DNA of 64,000 nt from Pseudoalteromonas sp. R3. GTDB taxonomy: Bacteria; Pseudomonadota; Gammaproteobacteria; Enterobacterales; Alteromonadaceae. Position numbers and translations under genes: made by a program. Positions 58,501 to 64,000 of the stretch are shown in pieces; position 1 is the first letter of the stretch; every line of letters begins with the position of its first letter. Below the pieces are notes generated by a model that saw nothing but the letters and a program-made list of their open reading frames with translations, did not search any database and was not told the origin of the DNA. The stretch spans positions 930,001 through 994,000 of the forward strand of contig NZ_CP034835.1 of NCBI RefSeq assembly GCF_004014715.1. The letters run 5' to 3'.

Positions 58501-59108
58501 TGAGCGCGATGCCGCATCGACCAAAACACGGATGATAGAGCGAAAAATAAAAAAGTGTGAGTGATTGTGGTCTTTTTTAAGTGATGGTGGGTTGTACTGG
58601 ACTTACACCAGTGGCCCTCGCCTTGGTAAGAATGAGCGCGATGCCGCATCGATCAAAACACGGATGATAGAGCGAAAAATAAAAAAGTGTGAGTGATTGT
58701 GGTCTTTTTTAAGTGATGGTGGGTTGTACTGGACTTACACCTGTGGCCCTCGCCTTGGTAAGAATGAGCGCGATGCCGCATCGATCAAAACACGGATGAT
58801 AGAGCGAAAAATAAAAAAGTGTGAGTGATTGTGGTCTTTTTTAAGTGATGGTGGGTTGTACTGGACTTACACCAGTGACCCTCGCCTTGGTAAGAGTGAG
58901 CGCGATGCCGCATCGACCAAACCACGGATGATAGAGCGAAAAATAAAAAAGTGTGAGTGATTGTGGTCTTTTTTAAGTGATGGTGGGTTGTACTGGACTT
59001 GAACCAGTGACCCTCGCCTTGGTAAGAATGAGCGCGATGCCGCATCGATCAAAACACGAATGATAGAGCGAAAAATAAAAAAGTGTGAGTGATTGTGGTC
59101 TTTTTTAA
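58501..59108 (-). repeat. 132-bp tandem repeat carrying tRNA-Val 3' halves
   Basis: Four full units (58581-58712, 58713-58844, 58845-58976, 58977-59108) and a partial unit (58501-58580) with a constant 132-base period. In transcript direction each unit holds a hairpin block (GATGCGGCATC then GCGCTCATTCTTACC), then tRNA-Val sequence from the anticodon to the CCA end, then a spacer with an A-run and a T-run. The tRNA-like parts are at 58585-58656, 58717-58788, 58849-58920 and 58981-59052. The unit next to the intact tRNA-Val (58977) keeps a perfect T-arm; the others carry ACTTACACC changes that break it, so decay increases away from the intact gene. Confidence 0.9.
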
Positions 59109-59112
59109 GTGA

Positions 59113-59188
59113 TGGTGGGTTGTACTGGACTTGAACCAGTGACCCTCGCCTTGTAAGGGCGATGCTCTCCCAACTGAGCTAACAACCC
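59113..59188 (-). tRNA. tRNA-Val (UAC)
   Basis: 76 bases with CCA. Acceptor GGGTTGT/ACAACCC, anticodon stem TCGCC/GGCGA around CTTACAA (anticodon TAC), T-arm ACTGG-TTCAAGT-CCAGT. Last intact gene of the array, directly upstream of the tandem repeat. Confidence 0.95.
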
Positions 59189-59222
59189 ATGCATAAATGC
59201 AGGAAAAATACTCTAAAAGAAA

Positions 59223-59298
59223 TGGTGGGTTGTACTGGACTTGAACCAGTGACCCTCGCCTTGTAAGGGCGATGCTCTCCCAACTGAGCTAACAACCC
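59223..59298 (-). tRNA. tRNA-Val (UAC)
   Basis: Identical copy of tRNA-Val(UAC). The 34-base spacer to the next gene has no decayed copy. Confidence 0.95.
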
Positions 59299-59328
59299 AG
59301 AGTATTTTTTGGCAATTAGTTTTTAAGA

Positions 59329-59400
59329 TGGTGGGTTGTACTGACTTTAATTCAGAAACCTTGCCTTGGTAGGAATGAGCGCGATGCTGCATCGACCAAG
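59329..59400 (-). pseudogene. decayed tRNA-Val copy
   Basis: Keeps the CCA end, acceptor 3' strand ACAACCC and part of the T-arm and anticodon region. The 5' half is replaced by the CTTGGTCGATGCAGCATCG block followed by GCGCTCATTCCTACC. It lies 13 bases 3' of the tRNA-Val at 59414. Confidence 0.85.
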
Positions 59401-59413
59401 TCCACCAAATTAA

Positions 59414-59489
59414 TGGTGGGTTGTACTGGACTTGAACCAGTGACCCTCGCCTTGTAAGGGCGATGCTCTCCCAACTGAGCTAACAACCC
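59414..59489 (-). tRNA. tRNA-Val (UAC)
   Basis: Identical copy of tRNA-Val(UAC) with encoded CCA. Confidence 0.95.
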
Positions 59490-59513
59490 ATCTTAAAATT
59501 TTGTCTCTAGTTA

Positions 59514-59585
59514 TGGTGGGTTGTACTGACCTGAATCAGCTCCCTCGCCTTGGTAAGAATGAGCGCGATGCTGCATCGACCAAGT
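59514..59585 (-). pseudogene. decayed tRNA-Val copy
   Basis: Same layout as the copy at 59329, with a shortened T-arm (GCTGATTCAGGTCAG) that no longer fits tRNA, and the conserved ACTTGGTCGATGCAGCATCG block. Lies 12 bases 3' of tRNA-Val 59598. Confidence 0.85.
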
Positions 59586-59597
59586 TCACCAAATTAA

Positions 59598-59673
59598 TGG
59601 TGGGTTGTACTGGACTTGAACCAGTGACCCTCGCCTTGTAAGGGCGATGCTCTCCCAACTGAGCTAACAACCC
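59598..59673 (-). tRNA. tRNA-Val (UAC)
   Basis: Identical copy of tRNA-Val(UAC) with encoded CCA. Confidence 0.95.
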
Positions 59674-59737
59674 ATAACTATTCTGACTTTTGCGTATTGA
59701 GCCATAATCTTTTGTTCTATTATAGACAATCAAATTA

Positions 59738-59810
59738 TGGTGGGTTGTACTGACTTTAATTCAGTAACCCTTGCCTTGGTAAGAATGAGCGCGATGCTGC
59801 ATCGACCAAG
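59738..59810 (-). pseudogene. decayed tRNA-Val copy
   Basis: Same layout as the copy at 59329; the T-arm is altered (ACTGAATTAAAGTCAGT) and the 5' block is unchanged. Lies 12 bases 3' of tRNA-Val 59823. Confidence 0.85.
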
Positions 59811-59822
59811 TTCACCAAATTA

Positions 59823-59898
59823 TGGTGGGTTGTACTGGACTTGAACCAGTGACCCTCGCCTTGTAAGGGCGATGCTCTCCCAACTGAGCTAACAACCC
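59823..59898 (-). tRNA. tRNA-Val (UAC)
   Basis: Identical copy of tRNA-Val(UAC) with encoded CCA. Confidence 0.95.
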
Positions 59899-59920
59899 AA
59901 TACGCTGTTTCAAATGTGAA

Positions 59921-59980
59921 TGTCTATACTGACCTTCCCCCAAATCTTGGTGAAAACTAAAACGATGCTACATCGACCAA
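59921..59980 (-). pseudogene. most decayed tRNA-Val copy
   Basis: Only CTTGGTCGATGTAGCATCG and short pieces (CCAAGAT, GTCAGTATAGACA) remain recognisable; the CCA end is lost. The hairpin block outlasts the tRNA part. Lies about 13 bases 3' of tRNA-Val 59994. Confidence 0.65.
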
Positions 59981-59993
59981 GTCACCAAAATTA

Positions 59994-60069
59994 TGGTGGG
60001 TTGTACTGGACTTGAACCAGTGACCCTCGCCTTGTAAGGGCGATGCTCTCCCAACTGAGCTAACAACCC
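59994..60069 (-). tRNA. tRNA-Val (UAC)
   Basis: Identical copy of tRNA-Val(UAC); first gene of the operon after the promoter. Confidence 0.95.
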
Positions 60070-60113
60070 ATATTTGAAACCAACTACACATTGCCGTGTC
60101 GTTGTGGGGCGCT

Positions 60114-60141
60114 ATTATATGTTTCCTTTCAAAGGAGTCAA
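60114..60141 (-). promoter_or_regulatory. promoter of the tRNA-Val operon
   Basis: On the minus strand: -35 TTGACT (60136-60141), 16-base spacer, perfect -10 TATAAT (60114-60119), then a GC-rich discriminator (AGCGCCCC) as in stringently controlled stable-RNA promoters. Confidence 0.88.
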
Positions 60142-60632
60142 CACAAAATCCTGATTTTTTATCTGTATGCTTCTTTTGTGTTCAGGTGTTCGTTTTTTAG
60201 GTATTTCTCTTCATTATATGCCTAAGCAATACATGTATTGCAAAATGCAATGATAGCTGAATGCAATAGGGCAGGGGGTGAGCAAGTAAGTACATGTGTA
60301 TAAGAGTTGTATGAACAATAGACTTTTTAAATTAGGGCGGCTTTATGGGTATATAAAGACATTTATGTCAAAGTGGTATTTCTGATTTGAGTAACGGTTG
60401 ATCGTTGAATGATTACAGAGCGTCTGTCAGGCCTTATTGTCTGCGTTGATTGATAACATGCTTAGAGGCATTGATATATTGACGAATTAAACGATTGCTA
60501 GTCTCATTGTGAATAATTGGTTTTTAATTAAGCAAAAACAGATACTTCTATTGATTGGCCAGGTGAATTCGCTTATATTCTGTCCTCTTGGGGTGTTTTT
60601 GCAGCAGTTAGAAAAAACTTGCAGAAAAGGTG
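60142..60632. other. intergenic region between divergent tRNA promoters
   Basis: About 490 AT-rich bases with no convincing gene; a 61-codon minus-strand ORF at its right end runs over the tRNA-Ala promoter and is rejected. A perfect 16-base palindrome GCAATACATGTATTGC (60226-60241) overlaps a second inverted repeat ATTGCA-AAA-TGCAAT (60237-60251). They may be protein-binding sites. Confidence 0.45.
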
Positions 60633-60661
60633 TTGACTTTGTTTTCTGTGATGCATAGAAT
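60633..60661 (+). promoter_or_regulatory. promoter of the tRNA-Ala/Glu operon
   Basis: -35 TTGACT (60633-60638), 17-base spacer, -10 TAGAAT (60656-60661), then discriminator GCGCCCCGC, near-identical to that of the Met-Leu-Gln operon. Confidence 0.88.
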
Positions 60662-60710
60662 GCGCCCCGCACTCAGCGATGTGGCGTTACAGTTTCATTG
60701 CTGTTGGTGA

Positions 60711-60786
<76 letters not shown>

Positions 60787-60857
60787 AATTCAGTGCGTAA
60801 ATGTCCTAGTGATATAATATTTGGAACTGGCTTCGAATGCTGCTTCTAAATGATTGT

Positions 60858-60933
60858 GTCCCCTTCGTCTAGAGGCCTAGGACACCGCCCTTTCACGGCG
60901 GTAACAGGGGTTCGAATCCCCTAGGGGACGCCA
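60858..60933 (+). tRNA. tRNA-Glu (UUC)
   Basis: 76 bases with CCA. Acceptor GTCCCCT/AGGGGAC, anticodon stem CCGCC/GGCGG around CTTTCAC (anticodon TTC), T-arm AGGGG-TTCGAAT-CCCCT. Confidence 0.96.
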
Positions 60934-61002
60934 CTTACTTTTTAGTAAGTACCAACTCGTATGGTAAGAGTATAAACAACCAGTCCTAGTGACACATTCA
61001 GT

Positions 61003-61078
61003 GTCCCCTTCGTCTAGAGGCCTAGGACACCGCCCTTTCACGGCGGTAACAGGGGTTCGAATCCCCTAGGGGACGCCA
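61003..61078 (+). tRNA. tRNA-Glu (UUC)
   Basis: Identical copy, 145 bases downstream of the first. The spacer holds CTTAC-TTTTTA-GTAAG and ACTC...GAGT hairpins. Confidence 0.96.
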
Positions 61079-61148
61079 CTTACTTTTTAGTAAGTACCAA
61101 ACTCGTATGGTAAGAGTCTAAATAGCCAGTCCTAGTGACACATTCAGT

Positions 61149-61224
61149 GTCCCCTTCGTCTAGAGGCCTAGGACACCGCCCTTTCACGGCGGTAACAGGG
61201 GTTCGAATCCCCTAGGGGACGCCA
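61149..61224 (+). tRNA. tRNA-Glu (UUC)
   Basis: Identical copy of tRNA-Glu(UUC), in a 146-base period with the previous one. Confidence 0.96.
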
Positions 61225-61293
61225 CTTACTTTCAGTAAGTACGAAACTCGTATGGTAAGAGTCTAAATAGCCAGTCCTAGTGACACATTCAGT

Positions 61294-61369
61294 GTCCCCT
61301 TCGTCTAGAGGCCTAGGACACCGCCCTTTCACGGCGGTAACAGGGGTTCGAATCCCCTAGGGGACGCCA
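61294..61369 (+). tRNA. tRNA-Glu (UUC)
   Basis: Identical copy of tRNA-Glu(UUC), in a 145-base period. Confidence 0.96.
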
Positions 61370-61430
61370 CTTACTTTTTAGTAAGTACCAACTCGTATGG
61401 TAAGAGTATAAATAGCCAGTCCTAGTGACA

Positions 61431-61522
61431 AAAGATTTTGTTAAAGGAAGTTCGGTCTCGCTGGCTCGACTTTCACGCTAACAAAAAATTATTGAAGCGG
61501 TGCTTCAATAAGCAAATTTTTT
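61431..61522 (+). other. structured insert in tRNA-Glu spacer, copy 1
   Basis: About 92 bases found in only two of the spacers. TTTTGTTA and TAACAAAA flank a structured core. A perfect 10-bp hairpin TTATTGAAGC-GGT-GCTTCAATAA (61489-61511) follows, then five bases and TTTTTT directly before the next tRNA. This looks like an internal, weak intrinsic terminator or small RNA end. Confidence 0.6.
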
Positions 61523-61598
61523 GTCCCCTTCGTCTAGAGGCCTAGGACACCGCCCTTTCACGGCGGTAACAGGGGTTCGAATCCCCTAGGGGACGCCA
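61523..61598 (+). tRNA. tRNA-Glu (UUC)
   Basis: Identical copy of tRNA-Glu(UUC), 229 bases after the previous one because of the insert. Confidence 0.96.
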
Positions 61599-61659
61599 CT
61601 TACTTTTAGTAAGTACCAAACTCGTATGGTAAGAGTCTAAATAGCCAGTCCTAGTGACA

Positions 61660-61751
61660 AAAGATTTTGTTAAAGGAAGTTCGGTCTCGCTGGCTCGACT
61701 TTCACGCTAACAAAAAATTATTGAAGCGGTGCTTCAATAAGCAAATTTTTT
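61660..61751 (+). other. structured insert in tRNA-Glu spacer, copy 2
   Basis: Apparently identical to the insert at 61431-61522, offset by 229 bases, with the same terminator-like hairpin at 61718-61740 and the T-run touching the next tRNA. The whole 229-base unit seems to have been duplicated or homogenised. Confidence 0.6.
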
Positions 61752-61827
61752 GTCCCCTTCGTCTAGAGGCCTAGGACACCGCCCTTTCACGGCGGTAACA
61801 GGGGTTCGAATCCCCTAGGGGACGCCA
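61752..61827 (+). tRNA. tRNA-Glu (UUC)
   Basis: Identical copy of tRNA-Glu(UUC), second one placed after a structured insert. Confidence 0.96.
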
Positions 61828-61896
61828 CTTACTTTCAGTAAGTACGAAACTCGTATGGTAAGAGTATAAATAGCCAGTCCTAGTGACACATTCAGT

Positions 61897-61972
61897 GTCC
61901 CCTTCGTCTAGAGGCCTAGGACACCGCCCTTTCACGGCGGTAACAGGGGTTCGAATCCCCTAGGGGACGCCA
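61897..61972 (+). tRNA. tRNA-Glu (UUC)
   Basis: Identical copy and last gene of the array. No clear terminator follows within the next 100 bases. Confidence 0.96.
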
Positions 61973-62171
61973 CTCTTCTTAGTAATACTATTCCCTCAGT
62001 AACACTCCTTTTTTCTCCGATTATCTCTATCAATCTTAAATATCAACATTTAAATGAATTTTTTCATATATTTCATTTACTTAAATTGTTTGATTTAAAA
62101 CAAAGTTAGGGCTTTATTAACAAGCTCACCTACGAAAAATGGGTTAGTATCGCGTTTTTTAGGTGAGTATC

Positions 62172-63752
62172 ATGGCCAAAAGATGTACCGATTATACGGA
62201 TAAGGAAAATGATTATCCGGTCTCTTATAACCTGCTGTCTACCACAGATACCAAAGGGCGGATCACATATGCGAACCAAAGCTTTTGTGACGTTGCTGGC
62301 TTTGAACTGGACGAACTTGAAGGTCAACCACACAATCTGGTACGTCACCCAACCATGCCCAGGGCAGCCTTCAAAGATCTCTGGCAGTTTATAGGCTCCG
62401 GCAAGCCCTGGATGGGCATAGTAAAAAACCGTTGTAAAAATGGTGATCATTACTGGGTAAATGCTTATGTGACGCCTATCAAAGATCAGCATGGTCAAAC
62501 CGCCGAGTATCAGTCGGTCAGAACCAAGCCAGATCGGGATGTGGTAAAACGGGCTGAAAGTATCTATCAGCAGCTCGATAAAGGCGTTGCGTCTGCCAAA
62601 CTGACACGTTCTTCTATGTCTTTGTCCGCGCAGATGATGTTGATCTTAGTTGTGTCTTATATCTTAAGTATGGTTTTTACCAGCTTACCGGCACCGTGGA
62701 ACTATGTCCTGGAAACATTACTGTTAATTGGTGTGCTCGCGCTGACTTATCAAAGGTTGTCTCCGGTGCGTCGTTTGAGTGAAAAAGCCAAACAGGTCTA
62801 CGATAACCCTCTAATGCAAAAAATTTACCTGGATAAAGTTAATGATGTCGCGGCGATTGAACTGGCACTGCTGGCACGGGGATCTGAATTACGTGCGGTC
62901 CTTGGCAGGGTTCAGGATGCCAGCCAGCTGGTTGACCAACATGCGCAGGAAACGGTGTCGGAATGTCACAGCAATACAGAGCTGTTACAGGAGCAGCAGA
63001 GCCAGACAGGCTCTTTGGCTACGGCTATGAACGAAATGACGACCGCTATTTCTGACATTGCCGGCAATACCAGTGATGCAGCGAATCGCTCAGAAGGTGC
63101 ACTGCGATCGGTACTGGATTCTAACTCTGTGGTGCAGGCCAGCATGCAAATCAACCACACTTTATGCGAAGAATTGAGTCGTACTCAACATGATATTGCC
63201 CAATTGAATGAGCAAACGGTGCAGATCGGCGGAGTTGTTGACGTAATACGAGATATTTCTGAGCAAACTAATTTGCTGGCTCTGAATGCTGCGATAGAAG
63301 CGGCAAGAGCTGGTGAGCAGGGCAGAGGGTTCGCTGTGGTGGCAGATGAAGTCAGAGCGCTTGCACAACGCACTCAGGAATCGACCAGAGAGATAGATGA
63401 TATTGTTGCAGGGCTAAAGCAACGTGCCGAGCGCGCGGTAGAGGCCATTCAAAATGGGGTTGAAAAGTCTAATGAATGTGTAGCACAAGCGGAACAAACC
63501 AAAGAGAACCTGGCATCGATAGAGCATATGGTGAAAGATATTTCTGCTTTGAATTACGAAATCGCCACTGCAACTGATCAAATGTCGGGTGCAAGCAACG
63601 AGATAAATGACAAGGCGGTCAATATCTCGCAACTGGCCAATGCGTCTATGCAAAGTGCAGACAACACCACAGCAGCAATGCGGAACACAGAGCAAGCGCT
63701 GGCAGATCAGGCTGCTCTGGTTGATCAATTCCTGCTCAGGCTTAGCCATTAA
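62172..63752 (+). CDS. Aer-like PAS domain methyl-accepting chemotaxis protein
   Basis: A 526-residue chemoreceptor. The N-terminal PAS domain (about 15-125) has the Aer-type run [20 protein letters not shown] and [18 protein letters not shown], which suggests a cytoplasmic redox or oxygen sensor with bound flavin. Two hydrophobic segments (about 155-200) form a membrane hairpin with hardly any periplasmic loop. The C-terminal MCP signalling domain (about 240-526) contains the conserved hairpin tip, roughly [20 protein letters not shown] and [22 protein letters not shown] 62172 is preferred to GTG 62163 because AGGTGA lies just before it. Confidence 0.92.
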   Translation: MAKRCTDYTDKENDYPVSYNLLSTTDTKGRITYANQSFCDVAGFELDELEGQPHNLVRHPTMPRAAFKDLWQFIGSGKPWMGIVKNRCKNGDHYWVNAYVTPIKDQHGQTAEYQSVRTKPDRDVVKRAESIYQQLDKGVASAKLTRSSMSLSAQMMLILVVSYILSMVFTSLPAPWNYVLETLLLIGVLALTYQRLSPVRRLSEKAKQVYDNPLMQKIYLDKVNDVAAIELALLARGSELRAVLGRVQDASQLVDQHAQETVSECHSNTELLQEQQSQTGSLATAMNEMTTAISDIAGNTSDAANRSEGALRSVLDSNSVVQASMQINHTLCEELSRTQHDIAQLNEQTVQIGGVVDVIRDISEQTNLLALNAAIEAARAGEQGRGFAVVADEVRALAQRTQESTREIDDIVAGLKQRAERAVEAIQNGVEKSNECVAQAEQTKENLASIEHMVKDISALNYEIATATDQMSGASNEINDKAVNISQLANASMQSADNTTAAMRNTEQALADQAALVDQFLLRLSH

Positions 63753-63879
63753 AGAAAAATATTAAAAAGATGTGAATAGAAAATTCCTTGCTGGTATGAT
63801 TTCGCTTGGGTAATTTATGTGGCAAAATCGCCGCTTTTAACCTGGATATGCACATAAAAATCACACAAAGGGATGATGA

Positions 63880-64000
63880 ATGAGCAATTTACAGAAAACT
63901 TTAAAAATAGGTGCCACTGCGCTTGTTATGACTCTGGCCAATACGCAAGTGAGCGTCGCAGGGGTTGATGGCGGTTATTTCTCTGGCAAAAAGCAAGACT
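63880..64000 (+). CDS. N-terminal part of an exported protein (partial)
   Basis: The frame opens with ATG at 63880, preceded by AAGGGATG, and is still open at the window edge (40 residues seen). A signal peptide is plausible (LKIGATALVMTLANTQVSVA), followed by GVDGGYFSGKKQD. Too short to assign to a family. Confidence 0.6.
   Translation, partial: MSNLQKTLKIGATALVMTLANTQVSVAGVDGGYFSGKKQD

Noticed and set aside
58785..59045. 86-residue His/Thr-rich ORF on the minus strand
   Set aside because: It is the translation of the tandem tRNA-derived repeat and has no good ribosome binding site; kept only as a low-interest observation.
58501..59112. CRISPR array
   Set aside because: The regular repeat is 132 bp with tRNA-derived content and no variable spacers, and no cas genes are nearby.
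60487..60672. 61-codon ORF on the minus strand
   Set aside because: It overlaps the tRNA-Ala promoter, has no ribosome binding site and resembles no family.

Overview
The window looks like chromosome of a marine gammaproteobacterium of the order Alteromonadales, most likely Pseudoalteromonas or a close relative. This rests on gene content and order recognised by eye, not on a database search. Blocks shared with Escherichia coli are recognisable: miaB-ybeZ-ybeY-ybeX-lnt beside ubiF; ychF-pth; prs-ispE-lolB divergent from hemA-prfA-prmC-sirB2-sirB1-kdsA; gcvA-ygdD-rlmM; cysZ near zipA-ligA. Unlike E. coli, a true smc gene precedes zipA. Long multi-copy tRNA arrays also fit this group.

Layout. 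1-4.3 kb: tail of an unknown gene, a tricorn-like secreted protease and an SDR oxidoreductase. 4.4-9.4 kb: an AT-richer accessory stretch with a secreted lectin-like protein, three small exported or membrane hypotheticals, a repeat element carrying its own small ORF, and an HTH/GNAT pair. 9.7-15.2 kb: the lnt-to-miaB operon on the minus strand. 15.5-16.7 kb: a ubiquinone hydroxylase. 16.8-18.5 kb: a 12-gene tRNA operon (Met, Leu, Gln). 18.7-23.8 kb: minus-strand translation and lipid genes. 23.9-35.4 kb: plus-strand hemA to rlmM. 35.5-45.8 kb: an AraC regulator, a class C beta-lactamase-like hydrolase, a P-loop kinase, a giant hybrid sensor kinase and a divergent multi-receiver partner. 45.8-58.4 kb: cysZ, small genes, smc-zipA-ligA, msrB and a receiver-TPR protein. 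58.4-60.1 kb: six tRNA-Val genes mixed with decayed tRNA-Val copies and a 132-bp tandem repeat. 60.7-62 kb: tRNA-Ala and seven tRNA-Glu genes. The window ends with an Aer-like chemoreceptor and the start of an exported protein.

The genes mainly serve translation (26 tRNA genes, RF1, PrmC, Pth, L25, RlmM, YbeY, MiaB, YchF), envelope building (Lnt, LolB, KdsA), isoprenoid, haem, ubiquinone and PRPP synthesis, chromosome segregation and division (SMC, ZipA, LigA), and sensing.

The most unusual material is non-coding. (1) Three related repeats begin exactly at the TAA stop codon of a same-strand gene; the longest carries a strong ribosome binding site and a 41-codon ORF. (2) The tRNA-Val and tRNA-Leu arrays hold decayed half-tRNA copies in mirror arrangement: 3'-half copies just downstream of tRNA-Val genes and 5'-half copies just upstream of tRNA-Leu genes, plus a 132-bp tandem repeat comparable to E. 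coli rtT. (3) Two tRNA-Glu spacers carry an identical structured, terminator-like insert. Three genes (prmC, a DUF819 transporter, rlmM) are each broken by loss of one G or C in a short run, which looks more like sequencing error than biology.
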